A program made the translations under genes and the position numbers. From Ruminococcus flavefaciens (lineage in GTDB: Bacteria > Bacillota > Clostridia > Oscillospirales > Ruminococcaceae): DNA of 33,808 bases. Each line of letters starts with the position of its first letter. The stretch's first letter is position 1. Positions 7,431 through 15,392 of the stretch are shown piece after piece. The stretch is taken from positions 1 through 33,808 of the forward strand of contig DBXO01000012.1 in NCBI GenBank assembly GCA_002309635.1, in the 5' to 3' direction. The notes under the pieces were generated by a model. The model was given only the letters and a program-made list of their open reading frames with translations. It made no database searches and was not told where the DNA came from.

Positions 7431-8606
7431 ATGAGTAAAAAGTACAGACTGGGACAGATGATCCTTGCGGCTGTGAACTCCGTTGCTATCATCGGCGCTG
7501 TCGTTCTTACGGCAGCGGGAGGTCATGCGGCGGATTCCCAGCGGTCGAATCATACCGCGGAAAACTTTTCTCGGGGCAGCGAGTATGACTACGGTCAGGT
7601 GAGCTGCTATTTCAGCAAGGACGCAAAATTTGACAAAAACGAAGTTTACAACCTCAAGGGCAGGTTATACAACGATCTGAAAAGCGTATCCATAGTTCCC
7701 GAGGATGGGGCGGATATAGTGCGTAATGCCTACAGTACAGAGGTCGGCGGCGCTTTTATAACCTGTGATATGGACGGTACAGCCGAGGCAGAGGTCACTG
7801 TAGTGGGAGGAGATTTCTTCTTGTTCAGGGATTTCGAGCTGCTGAGCGGCTCCTTCTTTTCAGACCGCGATTCTCTACGTGACGGAGCAGTCATCGACAA
7901 GGAGCTGGCATGGCAGCTTTACGGATCGCTGGATATCGCAGGAAAGGCAATATACATAAACGACAGGGAACTGTACATATCAGGAGTAATAGAGACTCCG
8001 TCAACAGAGCCAGAGCAGAAATGCATCGGTGCAGTGCCGATGGCTTATATATCATACGAGGCGGCGGGAGATGTTTTTCCGTATGAGATCGAAGATCAGT
8101 TTGTGAGCGACGATGGCGGAGCTGCCCAGTTCACCAGGGTCACCTGCTATGAATGTATTATCCCCGAGCCTGTTGAGCATTTCGCCTATAACTCGGTAAA
8201 AACACATATTGCCGAGGCGTTCAGGGGAAATGTTGACATAGTAAACAATTCGGAACGCTTTTTGCCCGGCAAAAGGGCAAAGGCTCTGAAAAAGCTTGAC
8301 AGCTATATTATCAGAAATGACAGTATAGTTTATCCGTTCTGGGAGAATGCTTCGAGAATAGTGGAATTCAAGCTCTCATTCATCTACGGAGGACGCAGGC
8401 TCCTCCTTGCAATACCGCTTATAACGTTTATATGTCTGCTTGCATTGGCATATAGAAACTACAAGCGAAAGAAAGAAGATCTCAAAAAAGCCGTTGAAAG
8501 GTTTTTCTCCGGAAAGATGAAAAAGATAAGGGAGAAAAAGCAGAAGGCAGCTGAGATAAAAGAAAAAAGCTCAGAAAAAGAAAGTGAGCAAACAAAAGAA
8601 AGTTAA
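7431..8606 (+). CDS. MacB-like extracytoplasmic domain protein lacking the FtsX permease
   Basis: The 391-residue protein has an N-terminal membrane segment near residues 9-30, then about 290 extracellular residues resembling the MacB periplasmic core domain. Features are the segment VVGGDFFLFRDFELLSGSFF and the AVIDKELAWQLYGS-IAGKAIYINDRELYISGVI pattern. A single C-terminal membrane segment follows near residues 323-342, and then a strongly charged Lys/Glu tail in the cytoplasm. A true MacB or FtsX-type permease would have three C-terminal spans and usually an ATPase domain, both absent here. It starts 15 bases after the adaptor gene, so the pair resembles a MacA/MacB set stripped of its engine. 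AGGCGGTG serves as ribosome site. The function is not known; partnership with the adaptor is an inference from adjacency. Confidence 0.7.
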   Translation: MSKKYRLGQMILAAVNSVAIIGAVVLTAAGGHAADSQRSNHTAENFSRGSEYDYGQVSCYFSKDAKFDKNEVYNLKGRLYNDLKSVSIVPEDGADIVRNAYSTEVGGAFITCDMDGTAEAEVTVVGGDFFLFRDFELLSGSFFSDRDSLRDGAVIDKELAWQLYGSLDIAGKAIYINDRELYISGVIETPSTEPEQKCIGAVPMAYISYEAAGDVFPYEIEDQFVSDDGGAAQFTRVTCYECIIPEPVEHFAYNSVKTHIAEAFRGNVDIVNNSERFLPGKRAKALKKLDSYIIRNDSIVYPFWENASRIVEFKLSFIYGGRRLLLAIPLITFICLLALAYRNYKRKKEDLKKAVERFFSGKMKKIREKKQKAAEIKEKSSEKESEQTKES

Positions 8607-8630
8607 ATAAAAAGAAAAAGAGGTTTTTAA

Positions 8631-11384
8631 ATGGAAAAGACAATTTTCAAAAGGGTCACAGCTTTCACTGCAGCACTAACCGTTACAGCAGGAGCTGCTG
8701 TTTCATGTTCCGTCAGGAAGAACGAAGAAAATAACGGAAAAGCCAAGGACTCCAAGAAGCTCCTTTCTGCTTCTTACAGCTCGGAGGAGATACCAGCTGA
8801 GGTAGACAGCGTAAATTCAATCTACAGGATAGATGAGAATACCATCTTATTAAGTGGTTATGACTATCAGAGCGGCAATATCAAGTTATTAAAGAGCAAC
8901 AATGATTTCTCCGAGATCAGTGAGATCAAGGTGGATTTCGGCAAGAAGGACGATAATACCAGTTCGAACATGAGCGCAGCTGTTGCACCTTCAGGAGACA
9001 TCTTCGTATGGGAGACAACAACTGATTACGGCGAGGGCGGAATGCCTGATTCTGGAGATTTCGAGCTGTATGACGATGACCATGATCACGATCATGAGCA
9101 TGAAGAAGCAGAGAACAAGGATGAAAAGTCTGAAGCTGACGAGGAAAAGTCAGACTCAGAGGAAAAGAAGTCTGAGTCCGAGGGCGACCAGATCTCGACT
9201 GAGGCTGTTAAGGCAGAGCGTGCAGGAAAGCCCGATACCGAGGCTCTGAAGGAAGAGTCTGAGGAGGAAAAGTCAGATAACGAGGAGAAAAAGGAAGATA
9301 CTGAAGAGAAAAAAGAAGATACCGAGGAAGAAACATCAGATTCAGAGGATTCCGAAGAAGTACCTAAAGTTGTCGACAGCATGTTCGGCAAGAATATGTA
9401 CCAGTCCGAAAATGTTAAGGAGACCCATACTATCTATGTTGTAGACCTTGAAGGCAATATCAAGTCGAAAAATGAGGTAAAGGGCCTTGTAGAGGATGAA
9501 GACGATGACGAAAGCTACGGATACGGCGGCATTAACGCTTTTGTTCCTCTCACAGACAGCAAGGCTGTTGTTTCTTATTATGGCGGAATGGGAGAGGAGT
9601 TTTCTGTTGTCGGCACAGACGGCAAGGTGATCCAGAAGCTTGATTTCGACGGCGCTGACTGGGTAAGCAACGTCTGCTCCGTCAGCGACAAGGAGTTCAC
9701 TGCTGTTCAGGATACAGGAGACTCTGTCAAGGTCGTTTTCTATGACAAGGAGACATTGAAGCCCACAGGCGAGGAGATAAAGGGAGACTATACAAGCAAC
9801 ATTCTGTACGGCCGTTTCTTCAGTGGAACAGGCGATTACAGACTTCTCTCAATGAACTCCGACGGACTTTACGGCATCAAGGCTGACGGTTCAAACGAGG
9901 AACTTATCAACTGGCTCGATTCCGATCTCGGCGATGACAATGGAAACATATCTTCGCTCCTTCCTATGGACAACGGCGAATATGTTATAATTTACCTTGA
10001 TTATTCATCAGAAAAAACAAATGCAACATTATACAGGCTCCAGCCCCGTGACCCCGAGGAGCTCAAGAATATAAAGGTGCTTACTATAGGCGCTCTCGAT
10101 GGTGACTGGAATATCAGACAGCAGATATCTGAGTTCAACAAGGCACATAAGAACGTTCGCTTCAAGATAGTTGATTACAGCCAGTTCGATTCATACGACA
10201 GTGATACTGACGTTTACAATCATGGCAGCGTTAAGCAGCTCAAGGAGGATATCGTATCCGGCAAAGCTCCCGACATGATCTTCACAAACGGCAGCGCTCT
10301 CATGAAGAGCCTCGGCAAGAAGGGTCTCTTTGTTGACCTCTACGAGATGCTCGAAAAGGATCCCGACCTCAATAAGGACGATATCATGCCCAATATCCTC
10401 AAGGCAGGCGAGGTCAACGGAAAGCTCCTTTCACTCTCATCTTCTTTCATGGTACACACGCTTGTTGCAAAGAAGTCAAACGTTAAAAAGGAAGGAATGA
10501 CAGCTTCCGAGCTTATTGATCTGTATGAGAACCGCCCCAAAAAGGATACTCACCTTTACGGCGCTGATACAAGAGATTCGATAATTGAACTCCTTTATTA
10601 TTCAGTAGGCGAGCTCATCGATTACGAAAAGGGCGAATGCCACTTTGATGACCCCGATTTCAAGAAGTTCCTCAACTTCATAGAGTCGTTTGGCGAAGGC
10701 ATAGATTATGAAAATGCTTCGGAAGAAGAGCTTGATGAGTACTATTCAAAAATGCAGGATTATTTCGGTGCCGACGCTTTAAAGAAAGACAACGTGCTTC
10801 TTTCAGACCTGACGATCTATGATATCGCTTATCTCAATTCCGTGCTGAACGGTGAATACAAAAATGTGGATATGAGCTTTGTCGGCTTCCCCACAGGCAG
10901 CGGAAACGGCGCTGTTATGAGAACAAGTTCAACATACGCCATTCTTTCAAATTGTCAGGATAAGGACGCATGCTGGGAGATCATCAAGGAAAGCTTCAAG
11001 GAGATAGATCCTGATGCAGAGAACAACAAGTATTCTTCGTCAGGTATCCCCGCTCTTAAGAAGAATTTTGACAACGTAATCGAAAGAGCAATGAATAAAC
11101 CTTACTATATTGACGGCGACGGCAAGAAGATTGAGTATGACGATACATATTACGATGAAGAGGCACAAAAGGAAGTTAAAGTCAATCCTCTCAGCAAAGA
11201 GCAGGCAGATTACATTACCAAGTACATCGAAGCTACAGATATGGTAGTTGATGATTTCGATCCTGCTATAGAGGATGTTTTCGTAGATGAGCTTATGCCT
11301 TTCATCGAAGGCGAAAAGACTGCCGATGAGACAGCAAAGCTTCTTCAGGACCGTATCTCACTCATACTCAGCGAGCAGAGCTGA
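8631..11384 (+). CDS. Large lipoprotein: propeller-like domain fused to an extracellular solute-binding domain
   Basis: The 917-residue protein begins with a signal peptide and a lipobox-like AVSC (Cys 26), so it is probably lipid-anchored outside the membrane. Residues of about 40-470 show repeated beta motifs of the propeller kind (for example VVGTDGKVIQKLDF). They are interrupted at about 148-243 by a low-complexity insertion that opens with alternating Asp/His/Glu and continues as Glu/Lys/Ser/Asp repeats. From about residue 480 a family-1-type solute-binding domain follows (IKVLTIGALDG, then GKAPDMIFTNG, then NGKLLSLSSSF and the bilobal C-terminal part). As the last gene of operon A it should feed the two permeases. 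A strong terminator follows. The ligand is unknown; a sugar or oligosaccharide is the family expectation. Confidence 0.85.
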   Translation: MEKTIFKRVTAFTAALTVTAGAAVSCSVRKNEENNGKAKDSKKLLSASYSSEEIPAEVDSVNSIYRIDENTILLSGYDYQSGNIKLLKSNNDFSEISEIKVDFGKKDDNTSSNMSAAVAPSGDIFVWETTTDYGEGGMPDSGDFELYDDDHDHDHEHEEAENKDEKSEADEEKSDSEEKKSESEGDQISTEAVKAERAGKPDTEALKEESEEEKSDNEEKKEDTEEKKEDTEEETSDSEDSEEVPKVVDSMFGKNMYQSENVKETHTIYVVDLEGNIKSKNEVKGLVEDEDDDESYGYGGINAFVPLTDSKAVVSYYGGMGEEFSVVGTDGKVIQKLDFDGADWVSNVCSVSDKEFTAVQDTGDSVKVVFYDKETLKPTGEEIKGDYTSNILYGRFFSGTGDYRLLSMNSDGLYGIKADGSNEELINWLDSDLGDDNGNISSLLPMDNGEYVIIYLDYSSEKTNATLYRLQPRDPEELKNIKVLTIGALDGDWNIRQQISEFNKAHKNVRFKIVDYSQFDSYDSDTDVYNHGSVKQLKEDIVSGKAPDMIFTNGSALMKSLGKKGLFVDLYEMLEKDPDLNKDDIMPNILKAGEVNGKLLSLSSSFMVHTLVAKKSNVKKEGMTASELIDLYENRPKKDTHLYGADTRDSIIELLYYSVGELIDYEKGECHFDDPDFKKFLNFIESFGEGIDYENASEEELDEYYSKMQDYFGADALKKDNVLLSDLTIYDIAYLNSVLNGEYKNVDMSFVGFPTGSGNGAVMRTSSTYAILSNCQDKDACWEIIKESFKEIDPDAENNKYSSSGIPALKKNFDNVIERAMNKPYYIDGDGKKIEYDDTYYDEEAQKEVKVNPLSKEQADYITKYIEATDMVVDDFDPAIEDVFVDELMPFIEGEKTADETAKLLQDRISLILSEQS

Positions 11385-11419
11385 TAGAATAAGAGAATAA
11401 TTACAACCTCCTTAGCGAA

Positions 11420-11455
11420 GGCCGCTGCCGTATTTCACACGGCAGCGGCCTTTTT
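11420..11455 (+). terminator. Rho-independent terminator of operon A
   Basis: A perfect 12-bp G+C-rich stem (11420-11431 with 11439-11450) is followed by TTTTT (11451-11455), about 35 bases after the stop codon. Confidence 0.92.
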
Positions 11456-11472
11456 GTCTCCTGCGGATTCTA

Positions 11473-11501
11473 TTGACAATTATTGGCAAAGATGTTATAC
11501 T
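11473..11501 (+). promoter_or_regulatory. Promoter of the first DUF4190 gene
   Basis: TTGACA (11473-11478) and TATACT (11496-11501) are 17 bases apart, with the GTG start and its AGGGGAGG site just downstream. Confidence 0.85.
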
Positions 11502-11536
11502 ATTTACATTATTATATCTTTAGGGGAGGTTTTATA

Positions 11537-12034
11537 GTGGACAATAATTATAACAATCAGAATAACGGACAGCTCGATCCCTATGGTCAGGCGCCGAACC
11601 AGTACGGACAGCCTCAGGATCAGTACTATCAGGGACAGGGACCGAACCAGTACGGACAGTCTCAGAATCAGTATAATCAATACAATCAGTACAATAATCA
11701 GCAGATGGGCTACTATAACTTAAACATGCCGCCTCAGGAGGGACCCAAGGGCATGGCAATAGCTTCAATGGTATTAGGTATCTGCTCCATAGTGCTCGGC
11801 TGCTGCGGAAAGCTCAGATGGATAGGTCTTGCATGTTCTGTCGTAGGCCTTGTGCTCGGTATAATATCCATAAGAAAAAAAGAGGGCGGCAAGGGCATGG
11901 CTGTCGCAGGCATCGTATGCAGTATCATTGAGATTGTGTTGTTTGTGATTGGAATCATAATTATTATATTTATCGGTTCAAATATAGAAAACATCATGGA
12001 ATGGATACTGGAAAAAAGCAAATCAGCTTCTTAA
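11537..12034 (+). CDS. DUF4190 membrane protein, paralogue 1
   Basis: I chose the GTG at 11537, not the ATG at 11483, because the promoter -10 box lies downstream of that ATG and because AGGGGAGG sits correctly before the GTG. The resulting start (MDNNYNNQNNGQ) also matches the two paralogues in this window. The N-terminal 65 or so residues are Asn/Gln/Tyr/Gly/Pro-rich with repeats such as PNQYGQ. A DUF4190 hydrophobic core follows: GMAIASMVLGICSIVLG, then a second span ending in GIISIRKK, then GGKGMAVAGIVCSIIEIV with a long last span. The sequence predicts a small membrane protein with a disordered soluble tail. Its function is unknown. The DUF2752 gene lies 11 bases downstream. Confidence 0.87.
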   Translation: MDNNYNNQNNGQLDPYGQAPNQYGQPQDQYYQGQGPNQYGQSQNQYNQYNQYNNQQMGYYNLNMPPQEGPKGMAIASMVLGICSIVLGCCGKLRWIGLACSVVGLVLGIISIRKKEGGKGMAVAGIVCSIIEIVLFVIGIIIIIFIGSNIENIMEWILEKSKSAS

Positions 12035-12045
12035 TAAAGTAAATC

Positions 12046-12441
12046 ATGCCGAAACGTATAAGGATATTATTTGCGGCAGGTCTTCCTGTTGCCGCTGTGA
12101 TAGTGTTTGCTCTCAGGGATCCGCTGATATCTCTGAAAAGATTATTCCCCGAGTGCAGCTTCTACAGGCTCACGGGCTTCTGGTGCACGGGCTGCGGAAA
12201 TACCAGAAGTGTTGAAGCTCTCCTCCACGGGCATATACTGACGGCAGTACGGAACAATCCGACTATACCGTTTCTGTGCCTGCTGCTGATACTGCTTTAC
12301 ATAGAGAACCTCGGAGCGCTCTGCGGCAGGAATATAAAGCTCCTGCCGAGAACATGGCTCTGCTGGGGACCCGTTATCGGGGCATTTTTCGTCTTCTTTA
12401 TAATCAGGAATATTTTTCCCGTACTTGCACCTGTATCTTAG
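12046..12441 (+). CDS. DUF2752 membrane protein
   Basis: The 131-residue protein has the DUF2752 signature, a Cys-x-Gly-Cys-Gly-x-Thr-Arg motif (WCTGCGNTRS, around residues 45-54), preceded by a conserved CSFYRLTGF stretch. Three membrane segments lie near residues 7-24, 74-88 and 103-119. The family has no established role, though it is often next to small membrane proteins of the DUF4190/TM2 kind, as here. It is separated by 11 bases from the DUF4190 gene and has only a weak ribosome site (AAAG), so translation probably depends on the upstream gene. Confidence 0.88.
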   Translation: MPKRIRILFAAGLPVAAVIVFALRDPLISLKRLFPECSFYRLTGFWCTGCGNTRSVEALLHGHILTAVRNNPTIPFLCLLLILLYIENLGALCGRNIKLLPRTWLCWGPVIGAFFVFFIIRNIFPVLAPVS

Positions 12442-12459
12442 CGGGAGCTTTTCGCTGTA

Positions 12460-12488
12460 TTGACAAGAAAATGCAGAAATGCTATAAT
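12460..12488 (+). promoter_or_regulatory. Consensus promoter of the second DUF4190 gene
   Basis: TTGACA (12460-12465) and TATAAT (12483-12488) both match consensus exactly with a 17-base spacer. Confidence 0.9.
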
Positions 12489-12523
12489 TTCATTACTGTG
12501 ATACGTGGGAAAGGGGCATTATT

Positions 12524-12949
12524 ATGGATAATAATTACAATAACGATCAGCAGAACGGACAGCCTGCTGCTCCTCAGAGCGGAGAATCCAACGCTCAGCA
12601 GCAGTATAATAGTCAGAACGGGCCACAGTACATACCGCCCAACCAGTTTTACGGTCAGGTGAACGGCAGGCCGGAGCCGGATGGCAACGTGGGACTTTCA
12701 GTGGCTTCCATGGTGCTCGGAATCATCGCGCTGCTTATCTGCTGTATCTATCCCGTGGCCCTTATCCTCGGAATCATCAGTCTTGTACTCGGTATAATCG
12801 CCCTTAAAAGTGAGACTGTGGGCGGCAAGGGCATGGCAATTGCAGGCATGATACTCAGTGTAATAGTAATTTTTTCAGCCGCAGTATTATTGCTTCTTGC
12901 ACTGATTACAGGCTCGGGGATAACGTTTATCACCGAACTGTTTGATTGA
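12524..12949 (+). CDS. DUF4190 membrane protein, paralogue 2
   Basis: The 141-residue protein repeats the layout of the protein at 11537. A polar Asn/Gln-rich tail of about 45 residues starts MDNNYNNDQQNGQ. Two adjacent spans follow (VASMVLGIIALLICC, then LILGIISLVLGIIAL), then the GGKGMAIAGMILSVIVIF segment. Paralogue 1 has the same GGKGMA(V/I)AG motif, which points to recent duplication around the DUF2752 gene. GGAAAGGGG precedes the ATG. It has its own perfect promoter and terminator. The function is unknown. Confidence 0.87.
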   Translation: MDNNYNNDQQNGQPAAPQSGESNAQQQYNSQNGPQYIPPNQFYGQVNGRPEPDGNVGLSVASMVLGIIALLICCIYPVALILGIISLVLGIIALKSETVGGKGMAIAGMILSVIVIFSAAVLLLLALITGSGITFITELFD

Positions 12950-12964
12950 CGGCATATCATATTG

Positions 12965-12990
12965 AAGCTCCCTTTTCCGGGGAGCTTTTT
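12965..12990 (+). terminator. Rho-independent terminator
   Basis: AAGCTCCC pairs with GGGAGCTT around a short T/C loop and runs into TTTTT, 15 bases after the stop of the second DUF4190 gene. Confidence 0.88.
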
Positions 12991-13015
12991 GGCGTACAGG
13001 ATAGTGCATTGGCAG

Positions 13016-13044
13016 TTGAATTATTAAAACTAATGTGATATAAT
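13016..13044 (+). promoter_or_regulatory. Promoter of the flippase gene
   Basis: TTGAAT (13016-13021) and TATAAT (13039-13044) are 17 bases apart and lie 31 bases before the start codon. Confidence 0.8.
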
Positions 13045-13075
13045 ATATAATATTATCTTTTTCGGAGTGTGAATA

Positions 13076-14506
13076 ATGAATAAATATAAAAAACTTGTAT
13101 TCAATACAGGTATTTTCGCAATAGGTACCTTCGGCTCGAAAATACTCATAATCCTGCTGACAAGACTTTATGCCCATAATATGGACCCCGTCAACAACGG
13201 TATAAAGGACCTTCTCGAGACCATGCTGCTGTTTATGCAGCCCGTCTTTACATTTGCCCTGCAGGAGTATCTTATCCGTTTCGGACTTGACAAGGACTAC
13301 GACAAGCATGAGGTATTCACCACCTCGGGCGTTATAACGCTGACGGGAATGGTGCTCATGGCCCTGATAGTGCCGTTTCTGCATTTTATTCCTCTGTTCA
13401 GCTTTTTCAGCGGCTACGGGATACTGTTCATACTCTATGTGACAATGTCGTCAGTACGTATGCTGTGTCAGAACTTCGTCCGTTCGCGTGACATGGTAAA
13501 GCTCTTTTCCATTGACGGAATACTTGCTACGCTGACATTCTTCATATTCAATATGATGTTCATAATGTGGCTTGGAATGGGCGTAAAGGGCTTCATACTC
13601 GCAGTAATACTCTCTGACAGCTGCTCGGTTATATTCCTTTGCATAGCTGCAAGGCTCAGGAGCTTTATCGGCGCTGAGTATTTCAACAGGGCTCTTGCAA
13701 AGGAAATGATGCACTTTGCAATGCCCCTCATACCTACTATAGTAATGTGGGCGGTCACATCGCTTTCCGACAGACTTTTCATCAAGCAGATGCACAGCGA
13801 CTATCATCAGCTTGGAGAGGGCGCCGTAGGAATATACTACTTCGCCAACAGGATACCCAGTCTTATCAGCATAGTTTCCACCATATTCTTTCAGGCGTGG
13901 AGCATGTCTGCCATAACCGAGAGCAATTCCGCCGACAGGAACAAGTTCTACGGAAAGGTATACAACGCCTATGAGTCCATGATGTTCGTTGCAGCGGCAG
14001 CGCTCCTTGTGATAATCAGGCCCGTGACCTCTTTCCTTGTGCCCGCGGACAAGCATATGGCGTATGCCGATGTATATATGTACACACCGATACTTGTTGT
14101 TGCGGTAGTATTCATGTGCTTCGATCAGTTCCTCGGCAGTATCTATTCAGCCATCAAGCAGCCGCAGAACTCCTTCTGGACAGCTCTTGTCGCCTGTGCA
14201 GTCAATATACCCATGAACTATTTCCTCATACCCGAATGGGGCATACAGGGTGCGGCAGTTGCCACATTCCTGAGCTATGCAATAAGCTTCTGGGCACGTA
14301 TAATCGACGCGAGGTACTATGTACCATTCCGCTTCGACGGTTTGAAGAATCTGCTCAATATGACAGTCCTGCTTGCAATGAGCGGACTTATAATACTTGA
14401 CGTATCCCTTTACTGGCTGTGGGCGCTCATACTTGCGGGAGTAGTTGTCTTCCTGAATTACAAAGCGCTGCTCATTACAGTTAACAAGCTTCTCAAAAGG
14501 AGCTGA
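13076..14506 (+). CDS. Polysaccharide flippase family membrane protein (Wzx/PST type)
   Basis: The family moves lipid-linked oligosaccharides from the inner to the outer face of the membrane. The 476-residue length and about twelve to fourteen hydrophobic spans fit. The N-terminus (NTGIFAIGTFGSKILIILLTRLYAHNM) is characteristic, with the Gly-x-x-x-Ser-Lys stretch inside the first helix. Mid-protein the segment FAMPLIPTIVMWAVTSLSDRLFI matches the usual Pro-x-x-P and Ser-Asp-Arg region of the second half. No glycosyltransferase genes lie nearby, so it is not part of a visible capsule cluster. GGAG precedes the ATG. The substrate, whether cell-wall teichoic acid, polysaccharide or another, is not evident. 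Confidence 0.87.
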   Translation: MNKYKKLVFNTGIFAIGTFGSKILIILLTRLYAHNMDPVNNGIKDLLETMLLFMQPVFTFALQEYLIRFGLDKDYDKHEVFTTSGVITLTGMVLMALIVPFLHFIPLFSFFSGYGILFILYVTMSSVRMLCQNFVRSRDMVKLFSIDGILATLTFFIFNMMFIMWLGMGVKGFILAVILSDSCSVIFLCIAARLRSFIGAEYFNRALAKEMMHFAMPLIPTIVMWAVTSLSDRLFIKQMHSDYHQLGEGAVGIYYFANRIPSLISIVSTIFFQAWSMSAITESNSADRNKFYGKVYNAYESMMFVAAAALLVIIRPVTSFLVPADKHMAYADVYMYTPILVVAVVFMCFDQFLGSIYSAIKQPQNSFWTALVACAVNIPMNYFLIPEWGIQGAAVATFLSYAISFWARIIDARYYVPFRFDGLKNLLNMTVLLAMSGLIILDVSLYWLWALILAGVVVFLNYKALLITVNKLLKRS

Positions 14507-14568
14507 GACTTCAGGGAAAACTCAAGGCATCCCCTGTAGTCTTAAACGGAACGCCTTGGACGGCGTTC
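14507..14568 (+). other. Two hairpins between the flippase gene and deoD
   Basis: The first stem pairs GACT-CAGGG (14507-14516) with CCCTG-AGTC (14532-14541), with one mismatch. The second pairs GAACGCC (14549-14555) with GGCGTTC (14562-14568). Neither is followed by a T-run. No separate deoD promoter is seen, so these may act as a processing or partial termination site. Confidence 0.45.
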
Positions 14569-14595
14569 ACAGAAAATAAAAAAGGAGGGCTTATT

Positions 14596-15306
14596 ATGCC
14601 GACACCACACAATAATGCCAAAAAAGGCGATATCGCCAAAACAGTTCTCATGCCCGGTGATCCCCTGAGAGCCAGATTTATCGCCGAAAACTACCTTGAG
14701 GACCCCGTTTGCTACAACGAGGTAAGAGGAATGTTCGGATTTACCGGCAGGTATAAAGGAATTCCGGTTTCCGTGCAGGGCAGCGGCATGGGTATGCCTT
14801 CTATCGGCATATACTCATGGGAGCTCTTCAACGAGTACGATGTGGATAATATAATCCGTGTAGGCACAGCTGGAGCTGTTGCCGACAGTGTGGAGCTCCG
14901 CGACGTAGTCATAGGAATGAGCGCAAGCACCAATTCCGCATATGCTTCACAGTACAGGCTCCCGGGCACCTATGCTCCCACAGCCTCATGGAAGCTCCTT
15001 TCATCTGCGGTAAATGCAGCCGAAGAAAAGAACTGCCGTTTTCATGTGGGAAATATTCTTTCCAGCGACACCTTCTACGATGACGCGGACAGCCTTGCGG
15101 ACTGGCTGAAAATGGGAGTGCTGGCAATAGAGATGGAGGCAGCGGCGCTGTACATGAATGCAGCAAGGGCAGGGAAGAACGCACTTTGCATACTTACCGT
15201 ATCTGACTGTCCCCTTAAGGGCTTGTCCACAACAGCTGAGGAGCGTCAGACCACTTTCCGTGACATGATGGAGATAGCTCTTGAGGCTGCTGTAAAGGTT
15301 AAATAA
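14596..15306 (+). CDS. deoD: Purine-nucleoside phosphorylase, hexameric (DeoD type)
   Basis: The enzyme splits purine (deoxy)nucleosides with phosphate into free base and (deoxy)ribose-1-phosphate in the cytosol. The 236 residues are the normal length. Visible landmarks are the N-terminal TPHNNAKKGDIAKTVLMPGDP with the phosphate-binding Gly-Asp-Pro, the GMGMPSIGIYSWEL segment, RVGTAGAV and the substrate-binding VLAIEMEAAALY. The catalytic-region SDCPLKGLSTTAEERQTTF keeps the Asp and the later Arg; the residue after Asp is Cys where many DeoD proteins have His. AAGGAGGG lies ahead of the ATG. It is probably cotranscribed with the flippase gene, although the functional link is not obvious. Confidence 0.97.
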   Translation: MPTPHNNAKKGDIAKTVLMPGDPLRARFIAENYLEDPVCYNEVRGMFGFTGRYKGIPVSVQGSGMGMPSIGIYSWELFNEYDVDNIIRVGTAGAVADSVELRDVVIGMSASTNSAYASQYRLPGTYAPTASWKLLSSAVNAAEEKNCRFHVGNILSSDTFYDDADSLADWLKMGVLAIEMEAAALYMNAARAGKNALCILTVSDCPLKGLSTTAEERQTTFRDMMEIALEAAVKVK

Positions 15307-15342
15307 TTGCCCAAAACAAAATTATACAATAATTAATTGTAT

Positions 15343-15386
15343 TTTAAGATTACTTTAAGACTATTTTAAGGTTGGAATTGTATATT
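15343..15386 (+). promoter_or_regulatory. Three phased TTTAAG repeats with a -10 box
   Basis: TTTAAG occurs at 15343, 15354 and 15365, exactly 11 bases apart. A -10-like TATATT starts at 15381, ten bases after the last unit. This is the geometry of a PhoB/OmpR-family response regulator site replacing a -35 box. It repeats the arrangement at 2844-2887, though the unit sequence differs. Confidence 0.45.
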
Positions 15387-15392
15387 ATAAGT

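Noticed and set aside
5682..8606. MacAB-type exporter
   Set aside because: Only the adaptor and the extracellular domain are present; the FtsX spans and ATPase that define MacB are missing.
9092..9391. Ser/Phe-rich open frame on the minus strand
   Set aside because: It is the antisense reading of the acidic Glu/Lys/Ser repeat and has no independent support.
11483..11536. Upstream ATG for the first DUF4190 gene
   Set aside because: The promoter -10 box at 11496-11501 is downstream of that ATG, so it cannot be translated from this promoter; the GTG at 11537 has the ribosome site.
13451..14056. 201-codon open frame on the minus strand
   Set aside because: It is antisense to the flippase gene and rich in His, Tyr and Arg as expected for a shadow frame; no promoter or ribosome site is seen.
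14507..14595. Purine riboswitch before deoD
   Set aside because: The two hairpins do not show the three-way junction or the conserved core of purine riboswitches.
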